Of a stretch of 64,000 nucleotides of DNA, positions 25,827 through 35,948 are shown piece after piece; the stretch's first letter is position 1, and the number at the start of each line of letters is the position of its first letter. This DNA is from Balanoglossus misakiensis (taxonomy: Eukaryota > Hemichordata), in the NCBI GenBank assembly GCA_040954595.2, contig CM082591.2, forward strand, positions 7,006,001 through 7,070,000, given 5' to 3'. The position numbers and the translations under genes are program-made. The notes beneath the pieces were generated by a model, which saw only the letters and a program-made list of their open reading frames with translations, ran no database searches and was not told the DNA's origin.

Positions 25827-28800
25827 CTGTGCGAGAAATTATTCACACATCAATCAATGTTAAAAAAATTGTGAACACACTAGAATATTCGTTGCAACAG
25901 CTCACAACTCTTGTTCATTGCACCAGTTAAACAGACAGACAGACACACAGACAGACTAACAGAGACAGACAGACATACATGCAAACGGACATACAGACAT
26001 GCACACAGACGGACAGACAGACAGACATGCAAACAGACAGACAGACAGACAGACAGACGTGCAAACAGACAGACAGACATACATTTACCTGTTTATCTTA
26101 TGCGGATATAATGGCATCGGCGAATATGCTATGTGTACTTTGTATTTTGTTCCGGAGTTGAGGTTTTCAACGAGACTTCGCAGCTTGACCTTGGCACCCC
26201 TCATAACCCTTCTCTTCCATGACATGTCATAAGGAAACCACAAGATTGTATCGTTCAAGTTCAATAATTCTTCGTGATAACGCCTGGTAGACATTTTGAG
26301 CTGTTTAGATTTCTTGGCATCAAAGTATTTACTCATATATCCAACGACAAGGTGACTTATGGCCATGAGATGAGTTTTGCTGCCGGCATCCCTTTCAAAT
26401 CCGTGTACTCGTGGAATATTCGCTCTCATAATGAAATCATGATCATCGATTTGCTTTCCGCACGTGCTGTTGCGAAGAATCCCACTGCTGCCAACAAGAG
26501 CGCAGCGTTTTTGAGGTTGTATGGTCTCGAAGAATTCCTCATATAGCTCTCTATATCTACCTATGGGTGGGTACCCTTGCCGCCAGAAGTTTTGTGGAAA
26601 TTCCATCTCTCTCCATGGTACATGGCGACGAAATATGGCGATAGAATTTTCTAAATCAAACATTTTGGAGGTGACATTCCTGAAAAGAGACGGGGATGGT
26701 GGTGTACATGCATGACGAATTGTTTTAAATGCAAAGTTATCTCACGCTATACTGATGCAGTATTTTGGTCAGTAATCTATGGGGGGGTACAAGCGGCCGG
26801 GAGGGTATGCATAATAATAACTTTCTCAGTCACCGAACGCGTATTCTTAGTCCGTGTGCACAGTACATGTAGTCTGGTCCCCTGCCCCATTCCCACCGCT
26901 GGCTGCGCTACGCTAAAGGGAAAGGGTCAGGCACGGCCTATTGTAAACATGGCTCTCATTGGTCAATACATACGAACATTAAGTTGTTAAGTTGATAAGG
27001 TGTTGTGAGACACTCATTTCTCGTTCTCTCCTTCACCTCCATGAATGTTTATCATTCGATTTCCAACTTAACAACAAACGAAACAAAATAAACTGCATGG
27101 ATGAATCTTGACTGGCGTACGGACATTGGAGGCATCCATCTTGTTTATGATCACGTGGTCTTCCCAGGTTTCTGGGCATGAAATCGGGCCGTACCTGACC
27201 CCTTTCCCTTTAGCGTAGCGCAGCCAGCGGTGGGATTGGGGCAGGGAACCAGACTACAGTACATGTAGTCTCGGTTACCCAGACCCCCCTGCTTCTTCCG
27301 TTGGGCACTCCAGAAAGAGGGTCTGGGGAAACCCGGTAGACAAATCGCCGGGCCGACTCGGGACAGATGCGATGCATGACGGGAGATTAATATTCCAAAA
27401 TGGCGACGTCCTGCGCGCGAACCTCACGGCCGACATGTATGACATACGATAAAGAAAACATGCTGAGAAGTGCTAGACCTGCTAAAACTGTCTACAAATT
27501 GAAAAGAGAGAGAGAAGTTTGGTAAATAGTTTTCTAATATCGTCATATCATAATATCGTATCGAATATTAAGCTCCCGTCATGCATCGCATCTGTCTCGA
27601 GTCGGCCCGGCGATTTGTCTACCGGGTTTCCCCAGACCCTCTTTCTGGAGTGCCCAACGGAAGAAGCAGAGGGCTCTGGGTAACCGAGACTACAGTACAT
27701 GCTCACCTTCAGCCTCGTTTTCGTATGTCTCGCGAGAATCTCGAAACTCGAGTATTAACCTACCTTAATTCTTCAAGTGAACCTACATTTCTTTGATTTC
27801 CGATAAGAACCTCAGAGGCTGCAGAAATGTTGAGGAATTCATTTTGAAGTTTGTCGGTGCTGTTTACGGTGGAAATGAATTAGAAGCCAACTGTTATGAA
27901 TTGTCGTCACAAATTTGTAGCTCTTCGATATAAAAATGTATACCAAGAAATACGTGATTAAAATATGTTGTCATGGACGTGACCTCACAAGCAATCTGAA
28001 AAAGTTCTGACGCAAAAGCATCATATTCAACAGACCATTTTCACAAATTGTTTTGAACGATGGTCATTTTGTTAATAGCAGACAACATGAGGTTGTGGAA
28101 ATTGGCATAGAAAATTCAAGTGGCGTTATTTCGTTTTCATCCTGTCCGCCAGCCAGCCATATAATTTCACTCTTTGTCGTTTAGGGAAATCACTGCCCTG
28201 CATTAGGTTCTCTTTGGACAACCAGAGTACAATTCTCCCAACCTTAGATAGGGTTTTTTGCTACCTAGGTGAGTGATAACAATCTCACATGGTCGACACA
28301 ATTTCAGGATGGCCGATTTTTGGCATGTTCAAGAAATAGGAGTTCATAAGCTAAAGTAATGATGGGTCATTCTCAAACTTTGTAACAGAAAAAATAACAA
28401 ATGTGAAAAAAGTTTAATGAGTTTTATATGCTAACTACGAAGACAGACATGTTTGAACAAGGGAAGTCATGAAATATAGTAAACATATGATTTCTTCTCT
28501 CTCTTACTACAGTGAGTTGTCGAATTTTTACCCAGAATGCAATTATTATAATGTGATTTGACCCCCTAGCACAAAGTGAAAACAGAATTAGCCTACCTCA
28601 ATTCTGCAAGCGAAGCTACATTTCTTTGATTTCCGATAAGAACCTCAGGGGCTGCAGAAATGTTGAGGAATTCATTTTGAAGTTTGTCGGTGCTGTTTAC
28701 GCTGGAAATAAATTAGAAGCCAACTGTTATGAATTGTCGTCACAAATTTGTAGCTCTTCGATATAAAAATGTATAACAAGAAATGCGTGATTAAAATATG

Positions 28801-30561
28801 TTGTCATGGACGTGACCTCACAAGCAATCTGAAAAAGTTCTGACGCAAAAGCATCATATTCAGCAGACCATTTTCACAATTGTACGACTACACAGTATAT
28901 TTTTAGCGTAGATTAATAACCACTTTTGTTTTGAACGATGTTCATTTTGTTAATATATAGCAGACAACATGAGGTTGTGGAATTTGGCATAGAAAATTCA
29001 AGTGGCGTTATTTCGTTTTCATCCTGTCCGCCAGCCAGCCATATTTCACTCTTTGTCGTTTAGGGAAATCACTGCCCTACATTATGTTCTCTTTAGACAA
29101 CCCTAGTGCAATTCTCCCAACCTTAAATAGGGTTTAAGCTACCTAGGTGAGTAATAAAAATCTCACATGGTCGACACAATTTCAAGATGGCCGATTTTTG
29201 CCACGTTTAAGAAATAGGAGTTCATAAGCTAAAGTAATGATGGATCATTCTGAAACTTTGTAACAGAAAAAATAACAAATGTGAAAAAAGTTTAATGAGT
29301 TTTATATGCTAACTACAAAGACAGACATGTTTGAACAAGGGAAGTCATGAAATACAGTAAACATATGATTTCTTCTCTCTCTTACTATACTACAGTGAGT
29401 TGTCGAATTTTTACCCAGAATGCAATTATTATAATGTGATTTGACCCCCTAGCACAAAGTGAAAACAGAATTAGCCTACCTTAATTCTGCAAGCGAAGCT
29501 ACATTTCTTTGATTTCCGATAAGAACCTCAGGGGCTGCAGAAATGTTGAGGAATTCATTTTGAAGTTTGTCGGTGCTGTTTACGCTGGAAATAAATTAGA
29601 AGCCAACTGTTATGAATTGTCGTCACAAATTTGTAGCTCTTCGATATAAAAATGTATACCAAGAAATACGTGATTAAAATATGTTGTCATGGACGTGACC
29701 TCACAAGCAATCTGAAAAAGTTCTGACGCAAAAGCATCATATTCAACAGACCATTTTCACAATCGTATGACTACACAGTATATTTTTAGCGTAGATTAAT
29801 AACCACTTTTGTTTTGAACGATGGTCATTTTGTTAATAGTAGGCAACATGAGGTTGTGGAATTTGGCATAGAGAATTCAAGTGGCGTTATTTCGTTTTCA
29901 TTCTGTCAGCCAGCCAGCCATATAATTTCACTCTTTGTCGTCTAGGAAAATCACTGCCCTACATTAGGTTCTCTTTGGACAACCAGAGTACAATTCTCCC
30001 AACAATTTCAAGATGGCCAATTTTTGCCACGTTTAAGATATGGGAGTTCATGAGCTTAAGTGATGATGGGTCATTCTGATACTTTGTAACAAAAAATATT
30101 TTGAAAAAAAGTTTATTGTCTTTAATATGTCAACTACAAAGGCAGAAACGTTTGACCAAAGGAAGTCATTAAATACAGTAAACATATAGTTTCTTCTATC
30201 TCTTACTACAGTGATGAGTTGTCGACTTTTTACCCAGAACGCAAATATTATAATGTGATTTGACCCCCTAGCACAAAGTGATAACCATTTTAAGGCAGCC
30301 AGAATTGTAGTGTGGGGCGACAGCATAAAGAAAGATGCAGATAATGGTCACAGGAAACATTGACTTAAATACTTACAAGTGCTTGAAGTTGAAGTTGTGT
30401 AATTCCAAAACTCGTTTTCCGGGTGGGGAGAACTGTCCCTGAACTTCGAAGTATACTATGATAGAACAGGCACCCAGAGTTACCATGCACAGAAAGCACA
30501 ATTTCATCGACAGTGGTGACAGTCGGCCACACACACAGTTGAAACGCTCGGGTGATTCCAT
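25580..30561 (-). CDS. ST8Sia-like sialyltransferase (CMP-sialic acid:glycan), 3 exons, 340 aa
   Basis: Coding exons on the minus strand: 30561-30377, 26679-26089, 25826-25580 (185+591+247 nt). Both junctions are GT-AG and keep frame (TT|G Leu; AG|A Arg). The family transfers sialic acid from CMP-sialic acid to glycans in the Golgi lumen. Exon 1 gives a short cytosolic start and a hydrophobic signal anchor (about residues 17-39, with FLCMVTLGACSIIVYF). Exon 2 carries sialylmotif L (CALVGSSGILRNS... DFIMRANI... DAGSKT). Exon 3 carries motif S (SSSEGFVMFTLATLFC... LYGFWPY), motif III (HHYFD) and a motif-VS-like IPREF, ending in a Cys near the C-terminus as in ST8Sia enzymes. The Cys residues usually paired between L, S and the C-terminus are present. 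Odd points: the usual GNSG/GNGG is GSSG, and the VS His position reads Lys. 340 aa is slightly short for the family. I see no frameshift. ST8 subfamily fairly sure; donor linkage unknown. Confidence 0.85.
25931..26082. repeat. (CAGA)n microsatellite in the sialyltransferase intron 2
   Basis: About 150 bp of imperfect ACAG/CAGA tetranucleotides with CAAA and CATA interruptions, inside the 262-bp intron between exons 2 and 3. The array begins seven bases from the exon 2 donor site. Several apparent open frames here are translations of the simple repeat. Confidence 0.93.
26089..26679 (-). CDS. Sialyltransferase exon 2: sialylmotif L
   Basis: Acceptor TCTCTTTTCAG, donor AG|GTAAAT. Starts NVTSK and contains FRRHVPWREMEF, the motif L core and the variable region up to PLYPHKIN. 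An NVT and an NST give possible N-glycosylation sites. Confidence 0.9.
26870..27256. mobile_element. Non-autonomous TIR DNA transposon (387 bp), 9-bp target duplication
   Basis: Ends TAGTCTGGT... and ...ACCAGACTA are inverted repeats that extend inward through CCTGCCCC and the CACCGCTGGCTGCGCTACG block. The left flank 26861-26869 and right flank 27257-27265 are both CAGTACATG. A truncated relative lies at 33998-34101. There is no transposase frame. A 9-bp duplication suggests a Mutator-like family by analogy. Confidence 0.85.
27266..27692. mobile_element. Non-autonomous TIR DNA transposon (427 bp), 9-bp target duplication
   Basis: Inverted ends begin TAGTCTCGGTTACCCAGAC and continue for more than 100 bp, through CTCCAGAAAGAGGGTCTGG and the GCCGGGCCGACTCG block, with a unique centre. 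Flanks 27257-27265 and 27693-27701 are both CAGTACATG, so it sits exactly beside the preceding element. Same end family as 32964-33312. Confidence 0.9.
27757..30297. repeat. Threefold tandem repeat of about 0.85 kb
   Basis: Copies start at about 27757, 28592 and 29475 with CCTACCT(T/C)AATTCT and share nearly the whole sequence. Copy 1 lacks about 50 bp around ACTACACAGTATATTTTTAG. Copy 3 lacks about 60 bp around the CTACCTAGGTGAGT segment but keeps an outer end, TTAAGGCAGCCAGAATT, which resembles the inverted start. A diverged fragment lies at 53620-53945, so the unit is a dispersed element that became tandem here. No long open frame. Confidence 0.88.
30377..30561 (-). CDS. Sialyltransferase exon 1: start codon and signal anchor
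   Basis: ATG at 30561-30559 in a good context (ATCATGG). The exon encodes MESPERFNCVCGR, a hydrophobic anchor and a short stem, then donor GTAAGT after two bases of a Leu codon. A plausible upstream acceptor (CTCTCTGTGTAG) lies just before the ATG on this strand, so an untranslated 5' exon may exist. Confidence 0.75.
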
Positions 30562-32310
30562 GATATACAAGCCTACACAGAGAGATCACGACGTTGAGTT
30601 TTGACAAACAAGACACGGTTCGCTTGGTCAGGTCCGCCACACTGTTACATTTCCACTTCCTGAAGAAATACCAAACAAAGTTCTCGAAAGTACTCAATGG
30701 TTTTGTAGCGAAGGACACTATGGCATACACCTCTGTGACACCGATCATGTACAACTATATGGTACAAAACGTTGGTAATCACAGGCTTTTGCTAAGAGGA
30801 GAGCCTTCAGACATGTTTTGTCTGGCTGCGCCCACTTGAAGTGCAGTGTAAATTTAGAGATTCGTCATTTCATCTCATTAATTGGCATTCGTGTTAATTG
30901 CCACGTTTGAGGACCAACAACGTTTTGCGTAGTTTAAGGGCTAACGAAAGGTAGCGCACCATACAAACAGTACGCAGCTATCGTGGTATGCGCCGCAAAG
31001 AGATGACAAACTAGTGCAAATACAAGTAATATGGCTTAATGGTGAGGATAGGGAATATTTGAAGTATTTTACTCTAGAGGCATTAAAGTGCCAAAGGCTA
31101 TTAAGAAACAAAAATGATGGATGATCGAAAGGTATTAGCCGTGCCGGCATGCTGAAAACATCTTGGTTAAATTTTGCTCAAGTTGTTGAAGCTGAGCTTA
31201 TATTTTTATTACACTGTGCCTCTCCCATGTAATTTAATTTTCAAAACAATTTTTTTGTTAAGTCTGTAAATGGCGGTCAGAAACTTAATTTCTATAAAAA
31301 GATTAACATTCGTCGAAAAAAATGACCTTTTGTAATTGGACGGCGTATGAATACATTTTAATCACAATTACGCGTTAAAAATAGATGCAGACGATCAGTG
31401 TTGCTATAAACATGACAAATAAATCATTGGACGTTTGCGCGCTCTAATTAATTAGTTCTAGCCCGGGTCTGTCATGTCTGTTCGCATTCCAGGGCAGTCA
31501 CAATACGGGGTCAAATTGCACCAGACATTTTATTAAACCCTCCTCTAACCCCGATAAAATGAATTTTCCACATATCATCTCGCTTATCATACCTCCGTGC
31601 ACATATTAAACCCTATTTTTGGACAGACCTTTAGAAATGATATGACTTGGCACCCATGTAGAATGGGCGTTCCAGTATTCAGCAGGAAGTCAAATGAGGT
31701 AAAAGCCCTTAACAACTTACCCGTGAACTTAAATGACATTATACACGAAATATAGAAATCATGAACTCACAAATACATGTACGTGTGTATCCAATGATGT
31801 TTTTTTTCATACGAAGCCTCTATTAATATTGCAAAACAGTCGCTTCGAGGTGCATAGGACTGTTGCTATAGGCAGTTAACGTTTACGGTCTATCGCGCGC
31901 CCGGAGTCTTTGGTAAAATGCTCATGTCTGCCTAAGTAAAGTTCGTTTCAAAAACTGCCCAAAGAACCCTAGACTTGAACAAGAACATCAGTCGTCCGCC
32001 TCCGTCACCGCTTAGCCTTACGTCACTCACCTTCGCGTCAAAATCGGCTAATCCGTCGCCAGTAGTAACTCGGGCGGTGGCTCTTTCTATACGACAACCA
32101 AAGATGTCGGTTTAGCTGCAGTCGTTCTTTGTTCAAAATGTGCTAAGTGTCGACACGGTTGCGGGGTAGCTATCCAGCAGCATACCTCCAGCAGCTGCAG
32201 ACAGCCCCATAATCCTCAATTCTGAGACGAAAGCGATGTGCGTTCATTTGTATTGGTGCACGTGGATTGTATTATTTAAAGGCATCTTGTGATATTATTT
32301 TCACAATTTT
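30562..32310. other. Intergenic, no gene recognised
   Basis: AT-rich sequence upstream of the sialyltransferase. Open frames at 30594-30839 (+) and 30941-31150 (-) show no family resemblance or splice context that I recognise. Part of it must include the sialyltransferase promoter, but I cannot place it. Confidence 0.5.
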
Positions 32311-32314
32311 GGGG

Positions 32315-32370
32315 GGTTTAGGCCATTAGGGTTAGAGTTTGTAGGGTTAGGGTAAGAGTTGGGTTTTATT
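32315..32370. repeat. Degenerate telomere-like TTAGGG motifs
   Basis: GGGGGGTTTAGG, CCATTAGGGTTAGAG and GTAGGGTTAGGGTAAG occur within about 55 bp. The motif units are irregular and few, so this may be an old interstitial telomeric fragment or chance. Confidence 0.45.
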
Positions 32371-32567
32371 GTGCTCGGTCTTACAGGGTCCACGGTCATA
32401 TTGACTTTGTGCTAATGCATGTTTTTCGACCTGGTCTGTCTCAGGTTGGAAATAATGTCTGAGCCTGGCGGTAGGCTGCTGGACCCTGCTCGACCTTTGT
32501 GTGAGACAGTCCAAGTCCGATTAGGAAACGCTTCCGAATACCTATGAACCCCCTGGCTTTGCCATCA

Positions 32568-32888
32568 TGACGTTTGGGGCTGAGCGATAAGGGCATGACG
32601 GGTTCCATGACGCGGGCGCGTTGATTGGCTAACAAATCCAAGCATGCAAACTTTTCATCTGTACGAACTGATGACCGAAACCTAAGCTTCAAATCTTTGT
32701 CCACAACTGAAATTAAAATGCTCTCTCTCCGCGGCGTTGTATCAGTGACCGTTTTTGCTCGTTTCAAGTTACTCTTGGTTAGAATTCTGTCGGTGAATTA
32801 CCAGTGACACTATAACAAATGAGACATGAGACTTTTGTTCAGAGTCTATGTACTGTGTCATGTGTGTGGAGTGATGAACGCGTAAGTC
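32568..32888. repeat. Dispersed repeat, copy 2 of the satellite-edge repeat
   Basis: Parallels 24474-24789 from TGACGTTTGGGGCTGAGCG to GAACGCGTAAGTCA. This copy contains about 40 extra bases (ACTGAAATTAAAATGCTCTC and neighbours) not present in copy 1. Confidence 0.75.
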
Positions 32889-32963
32889 ATGGGGTCGCGA
32901 AGTTATAATCGGAACTCGATCAGTATCCATTGTGAAGTCATTCACGCTGGACCTGACGGACGT

Positions 32964-33312
32964 TAGTCTCGGTTACCCAGACGCCTCTGCTCTTCCGATG
33001 CTCTCCAGAAAAGGGTCTGGGGAAATACTATTGAAGACTTTGTAAAACAAAATGGCCGATGTCAGGATTTTGATCATCGCCTGATTGGCTGAGCTGTCAG
33101 TATGACCCGGGTCACTGACTCTCGACAATGTGTGATTTTTTGTCGTATCTTCATATCAAGAGACCGGGACTTGTTGGTTGATGCGAAAGGCAAAAGGCGT
33201 CCTCAAAATCCTGACATCGGCCATTTTGTCTTACAAAGCTTTCAATAGTATTTCCCCAGACCCTTTTCTGGAGAGCATCGGAAGAGCAAAGGCGTCTGGG
33301 TAACCGAGACTA
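32964..33312. mobile_element. Non-autonomous TIR DNA transposon (349 bp), exact 9-bp target duplication
   Basis: Ends TAGTCTCGGTTACCCAGAC and its inverse extend inward for roughly 120 bp, through CAGAAAAGGGTCTGGGGAAA and ATGGCCGATGTCAGGATTTT. Flanks 32955-32963 and 33313-33321 are both GACGGACGT. This independent insertion fixes the element ends and the 9-bp duplication for the family. Confidence 0.93.
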
Positions 33313-33529
33313 GACGGACGTGAGTGGTTTTCTATAACCACTTGGCGGTTAGCCAGGTCTGCAACACTTCTGTCTGCCACCAACTTTCAGAAAGTTCTTT
33401 CGATTGCCGAAAAGCCGATGCATTTTGCATTTATGGATTAACATTCAGTACTTCTAAACCGTATCAAAACGGTCATGAAGCTTAAGAAGTCTACAAAGTC
33501 GTCTGGAACGCATATGCAGGTGTAAACTC

Positions 33530-34390
33530 GTCGCTGTGCCTGTCGATAAGAATGGAACTTTCATCATACTGCGTACGAGGCGCCGCCTGTGTGATCAGCG
33601 TCGCGTCCACAGGATGTTCTATGCGAAACGCGGACGCGCGCGCATTTCAGTATCACACAGTCTTGGAAGTTGGAGCAAGACTAAAATGCAGGTGTAGAAA
33701 CTCATTTTCCGTACAGAGATTGTAGCGCGTGGATAATTCTATTCTAGCTAGGGGGTCTTTATTTGGAAATATGAATAGTAAAATTGATGATTTGATCTGA
33801 TTAATGTGTGACTGTCGGCGTCGATCGTCGCGAAGAAAAAATAATGTTTTGCTCGCGCTCGGCTGTGTGAGTTCGAGCGCGTCTATATCTCACGTGCAAT
33901 AGAATGTAAACAAATGACATCGTGCATATCAATCCGCAAGAACTGGAGGAATGCGCCTCTATGCATTATAAGTGAAGTAGAGGTAGTGCTCGTATTTATT
34001 GACCAATGAGAGCCATGTTTACAATAGGCCGTGTCTGACCCTTTCCCTTTACCGTAGCGCAGCCAGCGGTGGGATTGGGGCAGGGGACCGGGACCAGACT
34101 AGGGTACTGAAGTATGCAAAACTCGTGACAAGACCATCTGGTGTAAATAATTGAACGTCGTCTGCACTGAACGGAACTGTCAGATGCCCGTTCCACCTTT
34201 ATTGCCACACTAAAAATGTCAGTACCTCCTTGTGATTTTAATTGCGTGCCAAAGTCACTGCGTTGTCTTTAAAATGGGGAGTCCCGTGACCGTGGGTTTT
34301 TCTATAGAGGAAACACTTTCCTTGAAATCATTTTCAGTAGTCCGGTTGATCCATTCACGATAAACGTAAACAACATGAACCAACCTATAG
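33530..34390. repeat. Mosaic of dispersed repeat fragments
   Basis: 33570-33684 matches 25028-25125; 33998-34101 is a right-end fragment of the TAGTCTGGT element (ends GACCAGACTA, no partner end found); 34315-34387 matches 24790-24864. The order of the blocks differs from that at 24.5-25.1 kb. Confidence 0.7.
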
Positions 34391-35849
34391 CGAATCTTTC
34401 CAAAGAGTTGAAATGATTTGAAATTATGGACATCGGGATAACCTGTACATGTACACGGTTTCTCCCGGTTACCTGTATAATCTGACGATATACGTGTAAT
34501 TCGCCACCATTCCCTAGAGAATGAATTTCCAGTTCCCCTCGCCAATATTCTTGATAGAATAGGTAGGTTTAAGAAAACAATGTGGTACAGTGTATTTAAG
34601 GAAAGTTTTCATTAGGTGTCGCATTTTGGCTTCTTTCTATGCATTGGAATTTTGGGGGGCAGGTTAAAACAGACCGAGCCTGGTCTGCTTTTGACGAACA
34701 AGATCGACGTCCATAACAGTTCTGGCTTTCTCAGGTTACGTCATCCCTCTACAATTTGATGTCCGTAACAGCGAGACAACTATGCGCGTGCCGAATATAT
34801 TGCCAACAATCTATTTGTCGATTTACAAATAACGAACACTTGTACTGTTTGACAAACCTGTTTCACACATTTCCAAATGTACCAATTATTATATTTCGAC
34901 ACAAAGGAGCGCTGAAAAATCTCATGAAAATTCCGCGGTCGTCGGTCGTTCCACGCTCCCATGTGGCAGCCGGACGCCAAATAAAATTTGAATTCAGTTT
35001 CAGGGTTATCGGACTCAGAATGTGTACGTGCAAAGCGTGTTCTTTTCGCGGAGAACCAACAGGTATATAGAATCCTTAATCAAGAAACGTGATTATTAAT
35101 TCCGGTTTTAAGTTGTTCTATACATGTCATAGCCAGGTGCATTGTCCATCTAGTTATAAATCTTTCAAATACAATGCTATCGGTGTACTCAAGATGTCTA
35201 TATAAGAACTGGCGATTCCTTCGCTTGTCGTGGCAGTGGCGAAAGTGAATGAAAGATTCAGACTCGTGCTTTGCGGCATTCACTCAGCGCCTTACGGTAC
35301 ATGTACCTCCATTCACCGTTGACTTCTCCACGTACAAAAGGTAAGATTTTGCATCCCCATTGTCGTTAGAAGTGTGTGCGCTTGGTTTTTTAAATTAGTA
35401 CGCGCTTCGAGAATTAAAATAAACTCTTTTTTATATTTTGCTCAAGACAACTTTAGATTATATTTTCTAAAAAAAAATAGGGGTCACCGTGCAGACCAAA
35501 CATTTCTCAAACTTACAATTCAAAATTGTAACGCTACAGAGAAACATTAAGGCCTTGGAACGCAATAAACGATTGATTGATTGAGAAACATTAAAAGTAT
35601 TTATAGGGGCCTACGTATTAGCTATGTATGTGTTCTATTGCGTAATAAATTGAACTCAAATGAATATTACCGATTAGATTTTGCTCGACTTGGTTTTTTG
35701 TAGCTTTAGGTTTTTTTTTATCCGGACCCAAACGGCTGGCCTTCACTTACCCTAATTGTCGAGATTGTGTAAGTTATCTTATACATGCATTGACTTGAGA
35801 TAATTTCTGTTAGTCTGAATAGATTTCTGATAAACACTTTCTTTTTAAG
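34391..35849. other. Intergenic region upstream of the receptor-like gene
   Basis: No gene recognised. Frames at 34756-35070 (+) and 34255-34545 (-) lack any resemblance I can name. Promoter elements for the plus-strand gene probably lie here but none is distinct. Confidence 0.45.
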
Positions 35850-35881
35850 TTTGAAGACTGTTGAACGGCGACGATGCAGAT

Positions 35882-35948
35882 ATGGCATTGACGCAGACAT
35901 TTATCATAGCATACCTGGCGTTTGCTGCTCTGGTTTACCACAGTTCAG
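35882..35948 (+). CDS. Receptor-like gene exon 1: signal peptide
   Basis: ATG at 35882 codes MALTQTFIIAYLAFAALV and ends one base into an Ala codon at donor G|GTAAGA. An acceptor-like TTTCTTTTTAAG at 35849 suggests an untranslated exon upstream. A 5-codon upstream ORF (ATG at 35874, stop at 35889-35891) overlaps this start in another frame. Confidence 0.8.

Larger units (their letters stand above)
26680..30376 (-). other. Sialyltransferase intron 1 (3.7 kb), packed with repeats
   Basis: The intron holds two neighbouring terminal-inverted-repeat elements (26870-27256 and 27266-27692) and three tandem copies of a 0.85-kb repeat (27757-30297). I see no coding sequence in it. Confidence 0.7.

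Noticed and set aside
25880-26161. Cys/Leu/Val- or Gln/Thr-rich ORFs on both strands
   Set aside because: Translations of the (CAGA)n microsatellite.
30365-30754. 129-codon minus-strand frame overlapping sialyltransferase exon 1
   Set aside because: It is in a different frame from the signal-anchor exon, which alone joins in phase to the sialylmotif exons.
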